A DNA stretch of 64,000 nt from Cellulomonas fengjieae (GCF_018388465.1 NZ_CP074404.1:248001-312000), one strand, 5' to 3'; positions 41,895-51,513 are shown, counted from the stretch's first letter. A program made the numbers and translations. Notes: generated by a model from the sequence alone, not told the origin.

Positions 41895-43313
41895 TCAGCG
41901 ACCGGCCGGCACCATGTCCGGCACCAGCCCTGCGGCGGTCACGGCCTCGCCGAGGTCCGCCGCCGTCAGCACCGTCAACCCGGCCGGCGGAGTGGCCCCG
42001 TCGAGGGCGCCCGCGGGCACGATCGCGCGCGTGAAGCCGAGCCGTGCCGCCTCGGCGAGCCGCCGGCCGACGCCCGACACCGTCCGGATCTCCCCGGCCA
42101 GCCCGACCTCCCCGATGGCCACGAGCCCCCGGGGCAGCGGCACGTTCTCCCGCGAGCTCACCGCGGCGAGGGCCAGCGCGAGGTCCGCCCCCGGCTCCAC
42201 CACCCGGGCGCCGCCGATGGTGGAGACGTACACGTCCTGGTCCGCCAGCCGCGCGCCCAGCCGGCGCTGGAGCACGGCGAGCACCATGGCCAGGCGGCTG
42301 CTGTCGACGCCGCTCGTGGTCCGCCGCGGGTTGGGCACCGCGCTGGGCGCTACGAGGGACTGCACCTCGACCACCAGCGGCCGGCGCCCCTCGAGCGTGA
42401 CGGTCAGGCAGGTGCCCGGCACCGCGTGCAGCGCCTGGGAGATGAAGAGGCCGCTCGGGTCGGCCAGCCCGACGATCCCCGACTCCGACAGGTCGAAGCA
42501 GCCGACCTCGTCGGTGGGGCCGTAGCGGTTCTTGGTGGCGCGCAGCATCCGCAGGCGGGAGTGCCGCTCGCCCTCGAACTGGCAGACGACGTCCACCAGG
42601 TGCTCGAGCGTGCGGGGTCCCGCGACCGAGCCGTCCTTGGTGACGTGCCCGATGAGCACGACGGGCAGGTCCCGCGCCTTGGCCGCCTGGATGACCGCGC
42701 TCGCCACCTCGCGGACCTGCGAGACACCACCGGCCGTGCCCTCCACCTGCGCGGACGCGATCGTCTGGATCGAGTCGAGCACGAGCAGGTCCGGGTCGAC
42801 CAGCTCGATGTGGCCCAGGACTGTGCCCAGGTCGGTCTCGGCGGTGAGCAGCAGCTGCGGGTCGAGCGCGTGGATCCGGCCCGCCCGCAGCCGGACCTGC
42901 GCGGTGGACTCCTCGCCCGTGACGTACAGGACCTTGCGCCCGGTGCGTGCCGCGCGCGCGGCGACGTCGAGCAGCAGCGTCGACTTGCCGACCCCCGGCT
43001 CGCCCGCCAGCAGCACCACGGCGCCCGGCACGAGCCCGCCGCCGAGCACGCGGTCCAGCTCGTCGACCCCGGTGGGCCTGGCACGCGCGGACTCGACGTC
43101 GATCTGGTCGATCGGCCTGGCCGGCGAGCGCATCGGGGAGGTCGCCACCGTGCGGGGCGCGCCGCCACCGGGGCCGGTGTCCTCCAGGACCGAGCCCCAC
43201 GCCTGGCACTCGCCGCACCGGCCGACCCACTTGGTCGCGGTCCACCCGCACTCCGAGCAGCGGAAGGCCGGGCGGGCGGTGCGGTCGGGCCGCTTCGAGG
43301 AGGTCGAGGTCAC
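41895..43313 (-). CDS. radA: DNA repair protein RadA/Sms
   Basis: 472-aa branch-migration helicase-like protein for recombinational repair. The N-terminal zinc finger is Cys19-x2-Cys22 and Cys33-x2-Cys36 (CSECGWTATKWVGRCGEC). The RecA-like core has Walker A GEPGVGKST at residues 104-112, followed by LLVLDSIQTI and the RadA-specific KNRYG motif (RATKNRYGPTDEVG). A C-terminal Lon-protease-like domain without a catalytic site includes GLVAIGEVGLAGEIRTVSGV. Length is normal. GTG 43313 is the only suitable start. It is divergent from the TetR gene at 43387, sharing a 73-base gap. Confidence 0.97.
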   Translation of the reverse strand: MTSTSSKRPDRTARPAFRCSECGWTATKWVGRCGECQAWGSVLEDTGPGGGAPRTVATSPMRSPARPIDQIDVESARARPTGVDELDRVLGGGLVPGAVVLLAGEPGVGKSTLLLDVAARAARTGRKVLYVTGEESTAQVRLRAGRIHALDPQLLLTAETDLGTVLGHIELVDPDLLVLDSIQTIASAQVEGTAGGVSQVREVASAVIQAAKARDLPVVLIGHVTKDGSVAGPRTLEHLVDVVCQFEGERHSRLRMLRATKNRYGPTDEVGCFDLSESGIVGLADPSGLFISQALHAVPGTCLTVTLEGRRPLVVEVQSLVAPSAVPNPRRTTSGVDSSRLAMVLAVLQRRLGARLADQDVYVSTIGGARVVEPGADLALALAAVSSRENVPLPRGLVAIGEVGLAGEIRTVSGVGRRLAEAARLGFTRAIVPAGALDGATPPAGLTVLTAADLGEAVTAAGLVPDMVPAGR

Positions 43314-43349
43314 GCAGGCACGCTAACCGCAGGGTCTGACACAAAGCTC

Positions 43350-43396
43350 TTGCACCCAGGCTGAACGCATGTTTAGTCTGCTAAACATGCGTTCAG
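43350..43396 (+). promoter_or_regulatory. 36-base perfect inverted repeat over the promoter and start codon of the TetR operon
   Basis: Arms CTGAACGCATGTTTAG (43361-43376) and CTAAACATGCGTTCAG (43381-43396) are exact complements around TCTG. A -35 box TTGCAC (43350-43355), 17-base spacer and -10 box TAGTCT (43373-43378) run through the left arm. The start codon at 43387 is inside the right arm. The site is long enough for two stacked TetR dimers and implies tight self-repression of the whole regulator-transporter operon. Confidence 0.9.
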
Positions 43397-44031
43397 ACGA
43401 CCTCACCGCCCGGGCCCGGATCCGCGATGCCGCCATCGCGCGCTTCAGCAAGGACGGCTTCCGGGCGCCGGTGCGCGCCATCGCCGACGATGCGGGGGTC
43501 AGCCCGGCCCTGGTCATCCACCACTTCGGCTCCAAGGACGCGCTGCGCGCCGAGTGCGACGAGCACATCCTGACCGTCATCCGCGAGGACAAGGCGGCGG
43601 CCCTCACCCACCTGTCGCCCGGCGAGACCATCGGCCTGCTGGCCCGGGTGCCCGAGTACAGCCCGCTGTTCGCGTACGTGGTGCGCAGCCTGCTGGACGG
43701 CGGCGAGCTCGCGGCGCACTTCGTCGACGGCATGGTCGACGACGCCGCGGCCTATCTCGAGGCGGGCGAGGCGGCCGGGACCGTCCGGCCCTCCGCCGAC
43801 CCCCACGGGCGCGCCCGGCAGGCCGTCGCGGCGCAGGTCGGCCTCATCGTCATGGCGCAGCTGGACGCGGCCGCGGGTCGCGGCGTCGCGCCCACCGATG
43901 CGCCCGCCGAGGCGATGGAGGCGATGTTCGACCAGCAGATGCTCGCCGGTCTGGAGCTCTACACGCACGGGCTGTTCACGGACAGCTCGTACCTGGATGC
44001 CTACCTGGAGTACAAGGAGAAGAAGCCATGA
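43387..44031 (+). CDS. TetR family regulator of an ABC exporter operon
   Basis: 214-aa regulator. The HTH is residues about 10-54 ([20 protein letters not shown], then [20 protein letters not shown]). The C-terminal domain is typical of regulators of multidrug ABC exporters. ATG 43387 is chosen over ATG 43369 because the -10 box ends 8 bases before it, so the mRNA is probably leaderless and the earlier ATG would lie upstream of the transcription start. Its stop overlaps the ATPase start (ATGA). Self-repression through the surrounding palindrome is likely. Confidence 0.93.
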   Translation: MRSDDLTARARIRDAAIARFSKDGFRAPVRAIADDAGVSPALVIHHFGSKDALRAECDEHILTVIREDKAAALTHLSPGETIGLLARVPEYSPLFAYVVRSLLDGGELAAHFVDGMVDDAAAYLEAGEAAGTVRPSADPHGRARQAVAAQVGLIVMAQLDAAAGRGVAPTDAPAEAMEAMFDQQMLAGLELYTHGLFTDSSYLDAYLEYKEKKP

Positions 44032-44954
44032 CCGACGCCATCGTGGTCAGCGGGCTCGTCAAGACGTTCGGCGCCAAGCGCGCCCTCGACGGGTTCGACC
44101 TCACGGTCCGCACAGGGGAGGTGCACGGCTTCCTCGGTCCCAACGGGGCGGGCAAGTCGACCACCATCCGCGTGCTGCTCGGGCTGCTGCGCGCCGACGC
44201 GGGCGACGTGCGCCTGCTGGACGGCGACCCGTGGCGGGACGCCGTCGCGCTGCACCGCCGGCTGGCGTACGTCCCCGGTGAGGTCAGCCTGTGGCCCAAC
44301 CTGTCCGGCGGTGAGGCGATCGACGTGCTCGGGCGCCTGCGCGGTGGGCTGGACCCCGCGCGGCGAGACGCTCTCATCGACCGGTTCGAGCTGGACCCCC
44401 GCATCAAGGGCCGCGCCTACTCCAAGGGCAACCGCCAGAAGGTCGCGCTCGTCGCGGCGCTCGCGGCGGACGCCGAGCTGCTGGTCATGGACGAGCCGAC
44501 CAGCGGCCTCGACCCCCTGATGGAGGTGGTGTTCCAGCAGGTGGTGCAGGAGGCCGCCGCCGAGGGGCGCACCGTGCTGCTGTCGAGCCACATCCTGGCC
44601 GAGGTCGAGGCGCTGTGCCGGCGCGTGACGATCATCCGGCAGGGCCGCGCCGTGCAGAGCGGCTCCCTGGAGGAGCTGCGCAGCCTGACGCGCACCACCG
44701 TGACTGCCGGGCTGCGCGACGCCGACGAGGCGGAGCGCGCCCTGGCCGGCGTCGAGGGGGTGCACCACGTGCAGCGCGACGACAGCCGCGTGACGGTCGA
44801 CGTGGACACCGCCGCGCTGAACGAGGTCCTGGCCCGGCTGACCGCCTTCGGGGTGCAGTCCCTGACCGCGCACCCCCCGACGCTGGAGGACCTGTTCCTG
44901 CGGGAGTACAGCGACGAGCTCGCGACGCTCGGGCTGGGGGGCGGGTCACGATGA
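44028..44954 (+). CDS. ABC exporter ATP-binding protein
   Basis: 308-aa ATPase. Walker A is GPNGAGKST near residue 37. The signature motif is degenerate: [15 protein letters not shown] stands where LSGGQ is usual, as in DrrA-type exporters. Walker B is [17 protein letters not shown] and the switch His is in [14 protein letters not shown]-terminal regulatory extension of about 85 residues follows. It is overlapped at both ends (ATGA) by the TetR regulator and the permease. Together they form a three-gene exporter operon, probably for drug or antibiotic efflux. Confidence 0.94.
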   Translation: MTDAIVVSGLVKTFGAKRALDGFDLTVRTGEVHGFLGPNGAGKSTTIRVLLGLLRADAGDVRLLDGDPWRDAVALHRRLAYVPGEVSLWPNLSGGEAIDVLGRLRGGLDPARRDALIDRFELDPRIKGRAYSKGNRQKVALVAALAADAELLVMDEPTSGLDPLMEVVFQQVVQEAAAEGRTVLLSSHILAEVEALCRRVTIIRQGRAVQSGSLEELRSLTRTTVTAGLRDADEAERALAGVEGVHHVQRDDSRVTVDVDTAALNEVLARLTAFGVQSLTAHPPTLEDLFLREYSDELATLGLGGGSR

Positions 44955-46561
44955 GCACCGTCGCCGCGCCGTCGAACGAGCTCGCCGGGACCGGCGCGCT
45001 GGTCCGGGCCGCCCTGCGCGCCGACCGGTGGCGGACCGTCGTCTGGGCAGTCGCGGTCGCAGGGCTCACCCAGGTCTCGGTCGCCTCGCTCGCCGAGCTC
45101 TACGTGACCCCCGAGTCGCGCGCCGGCCGCGCCCAGCTGATCTCCTCGCCCGCCGCGACCGCGCTCGCCGGACCGGGGTACGGCCTGGACGACTACACCG
45201 TGGGCGCGATGACGGCCAACGAGCTGGGCCTGTGGGTCATGCTCCCGGTCGCGATCATGGCGCTGCTCACCGTGACCCGGCACCTGCGTGCCGCGGAGGA
45301 GAGCGGTCGGCTCGAGCTCGTGCGGTCGGGTCCGGTGGGCCGGGACGCCCCCGTGGTCGCCGGGCTCGTCGCCGCCACGGTGGCGACGCTCGTGGTCGGC
45401 GGGCTCACCTTCGTCGCGCTGCTCGCCGCCGGGCTCGACGTCGTCGGCTCGCTCGCGCTCGCGGGCGGCATCGTCATGGTCGGGCTGGTGTTCGCCGGCG
45501 TCTGCGCGGTCACCTGCCAGCTGACGGCGCACGCCCGCACCGCCAGCTCGCTGGCGATGGCGGTGCTGGGCGTCGCGTTCCTGCTGCGGGCGGTCGGGGA
45601 CGTCCGGGGTCCCGAGGGGACGAGCGCGCTGACGTGGCTGTCCCCGTTCGGCTGGGCCCAGGCCACGCGCGCCTACGTCGACGAGAGGTTCTGGCCGCTC
45701 GCGATCGGCGTCGTGGTCGCGGGTGCCCTGGTGGTGCTGGCCTTCTGGCTGGTGGGCCGGCGTGACCTGGGCACGGGTCTGCTCGCGGAGCGGCTGGGCC
45801 GGCCGCGGGCGTCCGCGCGGCTCACGGGGATGGTCGCGCTGACCGTGCGCCGCCAGCTCGGCGCCATCCTGTCCTGGGGCCTCGGGATCGTCGTGATGGG
45901 CGCCTTCATCGGTCTGCTGGCGGGCGAGCTGGTGGACTTCATCGCCGAGGAGACGCAGGTCGTTGAGCTCTTCCCGACGGGTCCGAACGGCGCCGCGGCG
46001 TCGGCCTTCGCGCTCTACATGGTGGTCCTCGCCGTCGCGACCGGTGCGTACGTCGCGTCGTCGGTGGGCGCCGCGCGGGCCGAGGAGACGGCCGCCCGGG
46101 GCGCGATCGTGCTGTCCGGGCCGGTCTCGCGCGTGCGGTGGCTGGGGTCCCAGGTGGCGGTGGGCGCGGCCGCGGCCGTCGTGATCCTGGTGCTGACCGG
46201 GCTGGTCATGGGGCTGACCGCCGCCACGTCGATGGGCGACGCCTACGTGGGGAAGCTGGTGGGTGCCGCGGCGGTGACGCTGCCTGCGGTCGGCGTCGTC
46301 CTCGGGGTCGCGGTCGTGGTGATGGGCGCGGCTCCCCGTGCCTTCGGGCTGGTCTGGGCGTACGTCGCCTACGTCGGGGTGGTCGGCCTGTTCGCCGAGC
46401 TGCTGCCCGACGGTTCCGACGTCCTGTCGCCGTTCGCGTACACGCCGCGGCTCCCCGCCGAGGCCATGGACTGGCCGCCGGTCCTCGGGCTCACGGCCGT
46501 CGCGGTCGCGCTGCTGGCGCTCGGGCTGGGCGCTTTCCGGCGTCGCGACGTCGTGGGATGA
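44951..46561 (+). CDS. ABC-2 type exporter permease (polyketide-antibiotic exporter-like)
   Basis: 536-aa permease with about twelve hydrophobic helices arranged as two ABC-2 halves. The halves are joined by a basic cytoplasmic linker ([20 protein letters not shown], near residues 275-294). The sequence [20 protein letters not shown] and the second-half [20 protein letters not shown] are the conserved coupling segments seen in actinobacterial exporters of polyketide antibiotics. ATG 44951 overlaps the ATPase stop. Substrate unknown; the operon position implies efflux of whatever relieves the TetR regulator. Confidence 0.9.
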   Translation: MSTVAAPSNELAGTGALVRAALRADRWRTVVWAVAVAGLTQVSVASLAELYVTPESRAGRAQLISSPAATALAGPGYGLDDYTVGAMTANELGLWVMLPVAIMALLTVTRHLRAAEESGRLELVRSGPVGRDAPVVAGLVAATVATLVVGGLTFVALLAAGLDVVGSLALAGGIVMVGLVFAGVCAVTCQLTAHARTASSLAMAVLGVAFLLRAVGDVRGPEGTSALTWLSPFGWAQATRAYVDERFWPLAIGVVVAGALVVLAFWLVGRRDLGTGLLAERLGRPRASARLTGMVALTVRRQLGAILSWGLGIVVMGAFIGLLAGELVDFIAEETQVVELFPTGPNGAAASAFALYMVVLAVATGAYVASSVGAARAEETAARGAIVLSGPVSRVRWLGSQVAVGAAAAVVILVLTGLVMGLTAATSMGDAYVGKLVGAAAVTLPAVGVVLGVAVVVMGAAPRAFGLVWAYVAYVGVVGLFAELLPDGSDVLSPFAYTPRLPAEAMDWPPVLGLTAVAVALLALGLGAFRRRDVVG

Positions 46562-46624
46562 CCATCCGTCGGTAGGCTGCGGGCGTCCGGCGAGGGGCCG
46601 GGCGACGTGAGCAAGGGATCCTCG

Positions 46625-47380
46625 ATGAGCGACACCGGCCGTCCCGGCCCCGACCGACCCGCCGTGCCGCCCATCTCGAGCTGGCAGGCACCGCAGCGCA
46701 CGACCCCGACCGGTGCGGCGGACGGCGCCGAGGGTGACCAGCCGGGTACCGAGCAGACTGCCTCGTCCGGCCGCCCGGCCTGGCTGGTCCCGGTCGCCAT
46801 CGGCGCGGCCGTGCTGGTGATCGCCGCGATCGTCATCGCGATCGTCCTGGGTTCGAACGGCGACGGTGACGACGCGGAGCCCGCGGCCGGTTCCACGGTC
46901 CAGCTACCGTCGCCGACGCCGACGGTCGCACCAGCGGCCCGCCCCGCGACCACGGCCTTCGCCGCCGCGCTGCCGCCGACCGTCCTCCAGTACGCGCTCG
47001 CGACGTCGGTGCCGGACACCGACTGGCAGGCCGCAGGTGCGCTCGAGGCCTACACGGAGACCTACACCGACGGCGCCAGCGGCACCGTCACGGTCCGCAG
47101 CGGCCAGTGGGAGACCCCGGAGGAGGCCGCCGCGTTCGCCGCGACGCTCGTCGCCGCCCTCCCGGCCGCTCCTACGCCGGACCCGTCCGCGTCCCCGACC
47201 GGCCCGGCCCTGCCGCAGACCGGCGAGGTCACCGCGGCCGGCGCCGCCGCCGGCACCTACTCCATCGCCGACGCCGGCGACGGGACGGGACTCGCGGTCT
47301 GGACCAACGGGACGACCGTGTTCCAGGCGACGGCACCCCTCGCGGACGTCGTCGACCTGTACAACGCGTTCCCGCTCTGA
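46625..47380 (+). CDS. Membrane-anchored hypothetical protein with Pro/Thr-rich linker
   Basis: 251-aa protein with a cytoplasmic Pro/Gly-rich arm of about 55 residues, one transmembrane helix (LVPVAIGAAVLVIAAIVIAI) and a Ser/Pro/Thr linker. An extracellular domain follows (LQYALATSVPDTDWQAAGAL, then GTVTVRSGQWETPEEAAAFA), similar in plan to sporulation-related or DUF-type lipoprotein domains. No catalytic residues are seen. AAGGG lies 8 bases before ATG 46625; GTG 46607 is an alternative. A TAGGCT box at 46572-46577 may be its promoter. Function unknown. Confidence 0.68.
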   Translation: MSDTGRPGPDRPAVPPISSWQAPQRTTPTGAADGAEGDQPGTEQTASSGRPAWLVPVAIGAAVLVIAAIVIAIVLGSNGDGDDAEPAAGSTVQLPSPTPTVAPAARPATTAFAAALPPTVLQYALATSVPDTDWQAAGALEAYTETYTDGASGTVTVRSGQWETPEEAAAFAATLVAALPAAPTPDPSASPTGPALPQTGEVTAAGAAAGTYSIADAGDGTGLAVWTNGTTVFQATAPLADVVDLYNAFPL

Positions 47381-47396
47381 GCGACGGGCGCGCGGC

Positions 47397-47774
47397 TCAG
47401 CTGGCCTCGACGACGGACAGGATGTTGCCCGCGGGGTCGGTGAACCAGGCGATCAGCGGACCGCCGCTGCGCAGGACGTAGTCGTCGTCGGTCTGCGCGG
47501 GCGTGCCCTCGTACCGCTCGAACTGCACGCCGCGTTCCCGCAGCTCACCGACCGTCCCCGGCACGTCCTCGACGGGGAAGTTGAGGACCGTGTACGTCGC
47601 GGGCGTGTGCCCGCTGCCCTTGGGGTAGATCAGCACGTCGTGGCCGTCGAGGTGCACGAAGAGCATCCCGTTCTCCTCGGTGACGTCCAGCCCGAGGAGG
47701 TCCGAGTAGAACGCCTTCGCGGCCGGTACGTCGTCGGTCGAGAACCCGCTGAAGGCCCTGCTGAGATCCGCCAT
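47397..47774 (-). CDS. Single-domain VOC family protein
   Basis: 125-aa glyoxalase-fold protein. DDVPAAKAFYSDLLGLDVTE near residue 13 and GMLFVHLDGHDVLIYPKG are the first beta-alpha-beta module. VLNFPVEDVPGTVGELRERG and the end IAWFTDPAGNILSVVE are the second. It probably dimerises to form a metal site, but substrates in this family range from methylglyoxal to antibiotics. GGGAG lies 5 bases before ATG 47774. It is convergent with the gene at 46625 and downstream of the kinase gene region. Confidence 0.85.
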   Translation of the reverse strand: MADLSRAFSGFSTDDVPAAKAFYSDLLGLDVTEENGMLFVHLDGHDVLIYPKGSGHTPATYTVLNFPVEDVPGTVGELRERGVQFERYEGTPAQTDDDYVLRSGGPLIAWFTDPAGNILSVVEAS

Positions 47775-47897
47775 CACCACTCCCTCGTCGGTGCGCTGCT
47801 TCATGGGTGCGCTGCTCGTGCTGCCGAGCCCCCAGACTCCCGCGCCGCCACGCCTCCTGGCCACCCCCCACGTCCGCGCAGGGCGCGCAGCGGGACG

Positions 47898-49391
47898 TCA
47901 GGACGCGGTGGCGGGGAGGGTGACCGTGAACGTGGTGCCGGGGTCGCTGGCGACCGTGATCGTGCCGCCGTGGGCGGTGACCACGGCGTGGGCGATCGCG
48001 AGGCCCAGGCCGGTCGAGCCGGTGGCGCTGTTGCGTGACGCGTCGCCGCGGGTGAACCGCTGGAACAGGCTGTCGCGCAGGGTTGGTGGGATGCCGGGGC
48101 CGTCGTCGGCAACCTGCACCACGACCTGGTCGCCGCAGCGGTGGACGCCGACGGTCACGGTCGTGCCGGGGGGCGTGTGCAGGCGCGCGTTCGACAACAG
48201 GTTGGCCAGCACCTGGCGCAGGCGGTGCTCGTCCCCGGTCACGACCGCCTCCTGCGACGGCAGGTCGAGGTGCCAGTGGTGGTCGGGGCCGGCGGCGTGC
48301 GCGTCGGCGACGGCGTCGACGGCGAGCCCGGTGAGGTCCACCGGCTCGGCCCCCAGCGGCCGGCCGGCGTCCAGGCGGGCGAGCAGCAGCATGTCCTCGA
48401 GCAGCGCGGTCATCCGCTCCGACTCCGACTCGACGCGGGCCATCGCCTGCAGCGCGCCGGGCGGCAGCTCGTCCGGACCGCGGCGGACCAGCTCGGCGTA
48501 CCCGCGGATGGAGGCGAGCGGCGTGCGCAGCTCGTGGCTCGCGTCGGCGACGAACTGGCGCACCTGCGACTCCGACTCGTGCCGGGCGGCGAGGGCTCGC
48601 TCGACGTGCCCGAGCAGCTGGTTGAGCGCGGCGCCCACCTGACCGACCTCGGTGTCCGGATCGGTGTCCTCGGCGGGCACGCGCTCGGCGAGGACCACCT
48701 CGCCGCGGTCCAGGGGCAGCTGCGTCACCCGGTTCGCCGTGCCGACCACGCGGTCCAGCGGTCGCAGCTCGCGACGCACCAGCACCAGGCCGCCCGCCGC
48801 CGCGGCCAGCAGCGCGAACGCGGCGACGACCGTCTCGACGGCGACGAACGAGGCGAGGGTGCGGGTCACGGAGGCCGCGGGGAGCCCGGTCACGTCCGTG
48901 CTGCCGTCCGGGGCGGTGGTCGCCATCACGCGGTACCGGCCCAGTCCGGGCAGCGTGATCGAACGCGCCTCGCCGTCGGTCGGGACCGCGAGCAGCTGCT
49001 CCGTCTGTGCCTCGTCGAGCGCGACCAGCGCGCCGTCGTCGGCGACATGGCTGGCCTGCGCCGGGGTGAGGTCCGTCGGGTCGGCACCCCGCGGCACCTG
49101 GGCGGTGACGGTCCCGGCGTCCTGACCGGGCCGGAACGGGCCCGGCTGGTCAGCGGGCTCGCGGCCGTCGTCGGACCTGCCGCGGGGCAGGTCCACGCCG
49201 CCCTGCCGGACCGGGCCCTCGACCGTGCGGCGGTGGGTCGCGGCGAGCCTGTCGTCGAGCTGGGTGAGCAGGGAGCCGCGCAGCGCCAGCGTGGAGATCG
49301 TCCCCATGGCCGCCGCCACGACGGCGACGAGCACGACGACGATGGCGACCAGCCGTCGACGCAGGGTCCACCGCCGGCGGGTGGCGGCCAT
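47898..49391 (-). CDS. Two-component sensor histidine kinase
   Basis: 497-aa membrane kinase. TM1 is residues 14-38 and TM2 about 182-206, enclosing an extracellular sensor domain of about 140 residues. A HAMP domain (about 207-265) follows, then HisKA with phospho-acceptor His286 in ADASHELRTPLASIRGY. The HATPase domain carries ANLLSNARLHTPPG, VADDGPGIP and GSTGLGLAI. It resembles actinobacterial CutS/TcrY-type kinases. ATG 49391 begins 2 bases after the response regulator stop, so the pair is co-expressed with the regulator first. The signal is unknown. Confidence 0.95.
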   Translation of the reverse strand: MAATRRRWTLRRRLVAIVVVLVAVVAAAMGTISTLALRGSLLTQLDDRLAATHRRTVEGPVRQGGVDLPRGRSDDGREPADQPGPFRPGQDAGTVTAQVPRGADPTDLTPAQASHVADDGALVALDEAQTEQLLAVPTDGEARSITLPGLGRYRVMATTAPDGSTDVTGLPAASVTRTLASFVAVETVVAAFALLAAAAGGLVLVRRELRPLDRVVGTANRVTQLPLDRGEVVLAERVPAEDTDPDTEVGQVGAALNQLLGHVERALAARHESESQVRQFVADASHELRTPLASIRGYAELVRRGPDELPPGALQAMARVESESERMTALLEDMLLLARLDAGRPLGAEPVDLTGLAVDAVADAHAAGPDHHWHLDLPSQEAVVTGDEHRLRQVLANLLSNARLHTPPGTTVTVGVHRCGDQVVVQVADDGPGIPPTLRDSLFQRFTRGDASRNSATGSTGLGLAIAHAVVTAHGGTITVASDPGTTFTVTLPATAS

Positions 49392-49393
49392 GC

Positions 49394-50131
49394 TCAGGTG
49401 GCGGGCTTGAGCACGTACCCGACGCCGCGCACGGTGTGCAGCATCGGCTCGCGGCCCTTGTCGATCTTGCGGCGCAGGTAGGACACGTACAGCTCCACGA
49501 TGTTCGCCTGGCCGCCGAAGTCGTACTGCCAGACGCGGTCGAGGATCTGCGCCTTGGACAGGACACGCCTCGGGTTGCGCATGAAGTACCGCAGCAGCTC
49601 GAACTCCGTGGCGGTGAGGTGGATGTCCTCGCCCCCGCGGCTCACCTCGTGGCTGTCCTCGTCCATGACGAGGTCGCCGACGACGAGGGTGGCCTCGTCG
49701 CGCGAGGACACGGCGCCGGCGCGGCGCAGCAGGGCGCGCAGGCGGGCGACGACCTCCTCCAGGCTGAACGGCTTGGTCACGTAGTCGTCCCCACCGGCGG
49801 TCAGACCGGCGATCCGGTCCTCCACCGCGTCCTTGGCGGTGAGGAAGAGCACGGGGACGTCGGGGTGGGTGGCCCGGACCCGGCGCAGCACCTCGATGCC
49901 GGACAGGTCCGGGAGCATGACGTCGAGGATGATGACGTCGGGGTCCAGGGTGGTGGCGGCGCGGATGGCGGCGTGGCCGGTCAGAGCGTGCTCCACCTGC
50001 CAGCCCTCGAAGCGCAGGGCGGTGGACAGCAGCTCGGCGAGGGTCGGCTCGTCGTCGACCACCAGCGCGCGGACGGGGGTGCCGTCAGCTCGGGACAGCA
50101 CCTCGGGGCGGCGGGTCGCGGTCGTGGTCAT
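49394..50131 (-). CDS. OmpR/PhoB-type response regulator
   Basis: 245-aa DNA-binding partner of the adjacent kinase. The receiver domain (residues 20-135) has acidic pocket VVDDE, phosphorylation site Asp70 in IILDVMLPDLSG, the Thr/Ala switch FLTAKDA and Lys in TKPFSLEEVV. The winged-helix effector domain (about 148-243) ends with YLRRKIDKGREPMLHTVRGV and GYVLKP. It resembles TcrA/MtrA-like regulators. Self-regulation cannot be judged from the upstream sequence. Confidence 0.96.
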   Translation of the reverse strand: MTTTATRRPEVLSRADGTPVRALVVDDEPTLAELLSTALRFEGWQVEHALTGHAAIRAATTLDPDVIILDVMLPDLSGIEVLRRVRATHPDVPVLFLTAKDAVEDRIAGLTAGGDDYVTKPFSLEEVVARLRALLRRAGAVSSRDEATLVVGDLVMDEDSHEVSRGGEDIHLTATEFELLRYFMRNPRRVLSKAQILDRVWQYDFGGQANIVELYVSYLRRKIDKGREPMLHTVRGVGYVLKPAT

Positions 50132-50194
50132 GCCCTCAAGGGTGGCGGGCGTACCTGCCGAGTCGCTGGAGCCGTCCTGTGAACTTGCTGAGGA

Positions 50195-50842
50195 TCAGTC
50201 CAGCGGGCGGGGCCGGTCGGCGCCGAGCAGGGCGGCGGCCAGGATCGCCTCGATGGCGAACTGGGTGGACGTCGGCAGGTCGACGTCGTCGTCGAGCAGC
50301 CACTGCACCTGGAGCCCGTCCATCACGCCGATGATCGCGCTGGCGGCGGACTCCGCGGTCTCCCGGGGCACGTCCGGGCCGACGGCGACGATGGCGGCGG
50401 CGATCTCCGCGCGCAGCACCTGGAAGCGGTGGGTGACCCAGCCGCGGGCGGGGTGGTTCTCGGTCACGGACTCGCCGGTGAGGACCGAGTAGCCCTGCAC
50501 GATCCCGCGGCGCTCGACGTTCTTGCGCGCCGTGCGCACGAGGTGGCGGAAGAGCGCGATGCCGTCGGGGATGTGCTGACCCTCGAGGTCGCGGACGTCC
50601 TCCTTGTCGCGGTACTCGAGGACCTCGACGAGCAGCTGCTCCTTGGACCCGAAGTGGTGCAGGACGCCGGCGTGCGTGATGCCGACCTGCTCGGCGACCT
50701 CGGCCAGGGAGCCGTTCTTGTACCCCTTGGAGCCGAACGTGTTCGCGGCGGCCCGCAGGATCTCCGCCCGCCGCTCGGCCGTGGCCTGGCGCGGCTGCCG
50801 CACGCGGCGCTCGGGCGCGGCGGGACGGGCGACGTCTTCCAT
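50195..50842 (-). CDS. TetR/AcrR family transcriptional regulator
   Basis: 215-aa regulator. The HTH is residues 21-70 (EILRAAANTFGSKGYKNGSL, then ITHAGVLHHFGSKEQLLVEV). The ligand domain carries SVLTGESVTENHPARGWVTH and DGLQVQWLLDDDV. The same blocks occur in the TetR at 18458, so they share a subfamily that often controls carbohydrate or beta-glucoside genes; that functional link is inference. A perfect 9+2+9 palindrome lies 29 bases upstream of its start. It lies behind the XRE/cupin gene on the same strand. Confidence 0.92.
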   Translation of the reverse strand: MEDVARPAAPERRVRQPRQATAERRAEILRAAANTFGSKGYKNGSLAEVAEQVGITHAGVLHHFGSKEQLLVEVLEYRDKEDVRDLEGQHIPDGIALFRHLVRTARKNVERRGIVQGYSVLTGESVTENHPARGWVTHRFQVLRAEIAAAIVAVGPDVPRETAESAASAIIGVMDGLQVQWLLDDDVDLPTSTQFAIEAILAAALLGADRPRPLD

Positions 50843-50870
50843 GACGAAAACCCTACTGTGATCAAGCAAA

Positions 50871-50890
50871 CTTACTGACTGGTCAGTAAG
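50871..50890 (-). promoter_or_regulatory. Perfect TetR-type operator upstream of the 50195 regulator
   Basis: CTTACTGAC-TG-GTCAGTAAG, a 20-base site with perfect 9-base arms, between the XRE/cupin stop and the TetR start. TTACTGAC/GTCAGTAA half sites are typical for AcrR-like TetR proteins, so autoregulation is likely. Confidence 0.8.
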
Positions 50891-50892
50891 GC

Positions 50893-51513
50893 CTATGTTT
50901 CGTCGGGCCGCTGGCCGGGGGTGGGGGAGCCCTGTGTGCTGCGCGGACGTGCGCGCAGGTGCACGCGCTCGCCCTGGGTCCCGAAGATGCTGAGCAGCTC
51001 GACCGGCTCCGCCGTCTCGTTGCCGAACCAGTGGGGCACCCGGGTGTCGAACTCGGCGGCCTCGCCCGGCGGCAGGACCAGGTCGTGCTCGCCGAGCACC
51101 AGGCGCAGGTGGCCGTCGATGACGTACAGCCACTCGTAGCCCTCGTGGGAGTTGAGCTCCGGGTCGGGGTGGGGACCGCCCGGCGCGATCACCATCTTGT
51201 AGACGAGCATCCCCCCGGACCGGCGGGACAGGGGGATGACCGTCATGCCGAACTCGGTGACGGGCCGCGGGTGGATGCGGGGGTCGCCGGTGGCCGGGGC
51301 GCCGACCAGCTCGTCCAACGGCACGCGGTACAGGCCGGCCAGCGGCACCAGCAGCTCCAGCTGCGGGCGTCGTGAACCGGACTCCAGGCGGGACAGCGTG
51401 CTCACGGAGATGCCGGTGGCGTCCGATGCCTGCGCGAGCGTGAGCCCGCGCTGCCGACGGACCGCCCGCAGGCGTGGGCCGACCGTGCGCATCATCCGAT
51501 CGACGTCGTCCAT
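50893..51513 (-). CDS. XRE-family HTH regulator with C-terminal cupin domain
   Basis: 206-aa regulator. Residues 12-67 form the HTH (LRAVRRQRGLTLAQASDATG, then ISVSTLSRLESGSRRPQLEL). Residues about 110-190 form a cupin (HPDPELNSHEGYEWLYVIDG, LPPGEAAEFDTRVPHWFGNE). Such HTH-cupin proteins sense small ligands. ATG 51513 gives a normal length. It is divergent from the thioredoxin-reductase-like gene, with TTGCC/GGCAA repeats in the 67-base gap, so it probably controls that gene as well as itself. Confidence 0.92.
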   Translation of the reverse strand: MDDVDRMMRTVGPRLRAVRRQRGLTLAQASDATGISVSTLSRLESGSRRPQLELLVPLAGLYRVPLDELVGAPATGDPRIHPRPVTEFGMTVIPLSRRSGGMLVYKMVIAPGGPHPDPELNSHEGYEWLYVIDGHLRLVLGEHDLVLPPGEAAEFDTRVPHWFGNETAEPVELLSIFGTQGERVHLRARPRSTQGSPTPGQRPDET

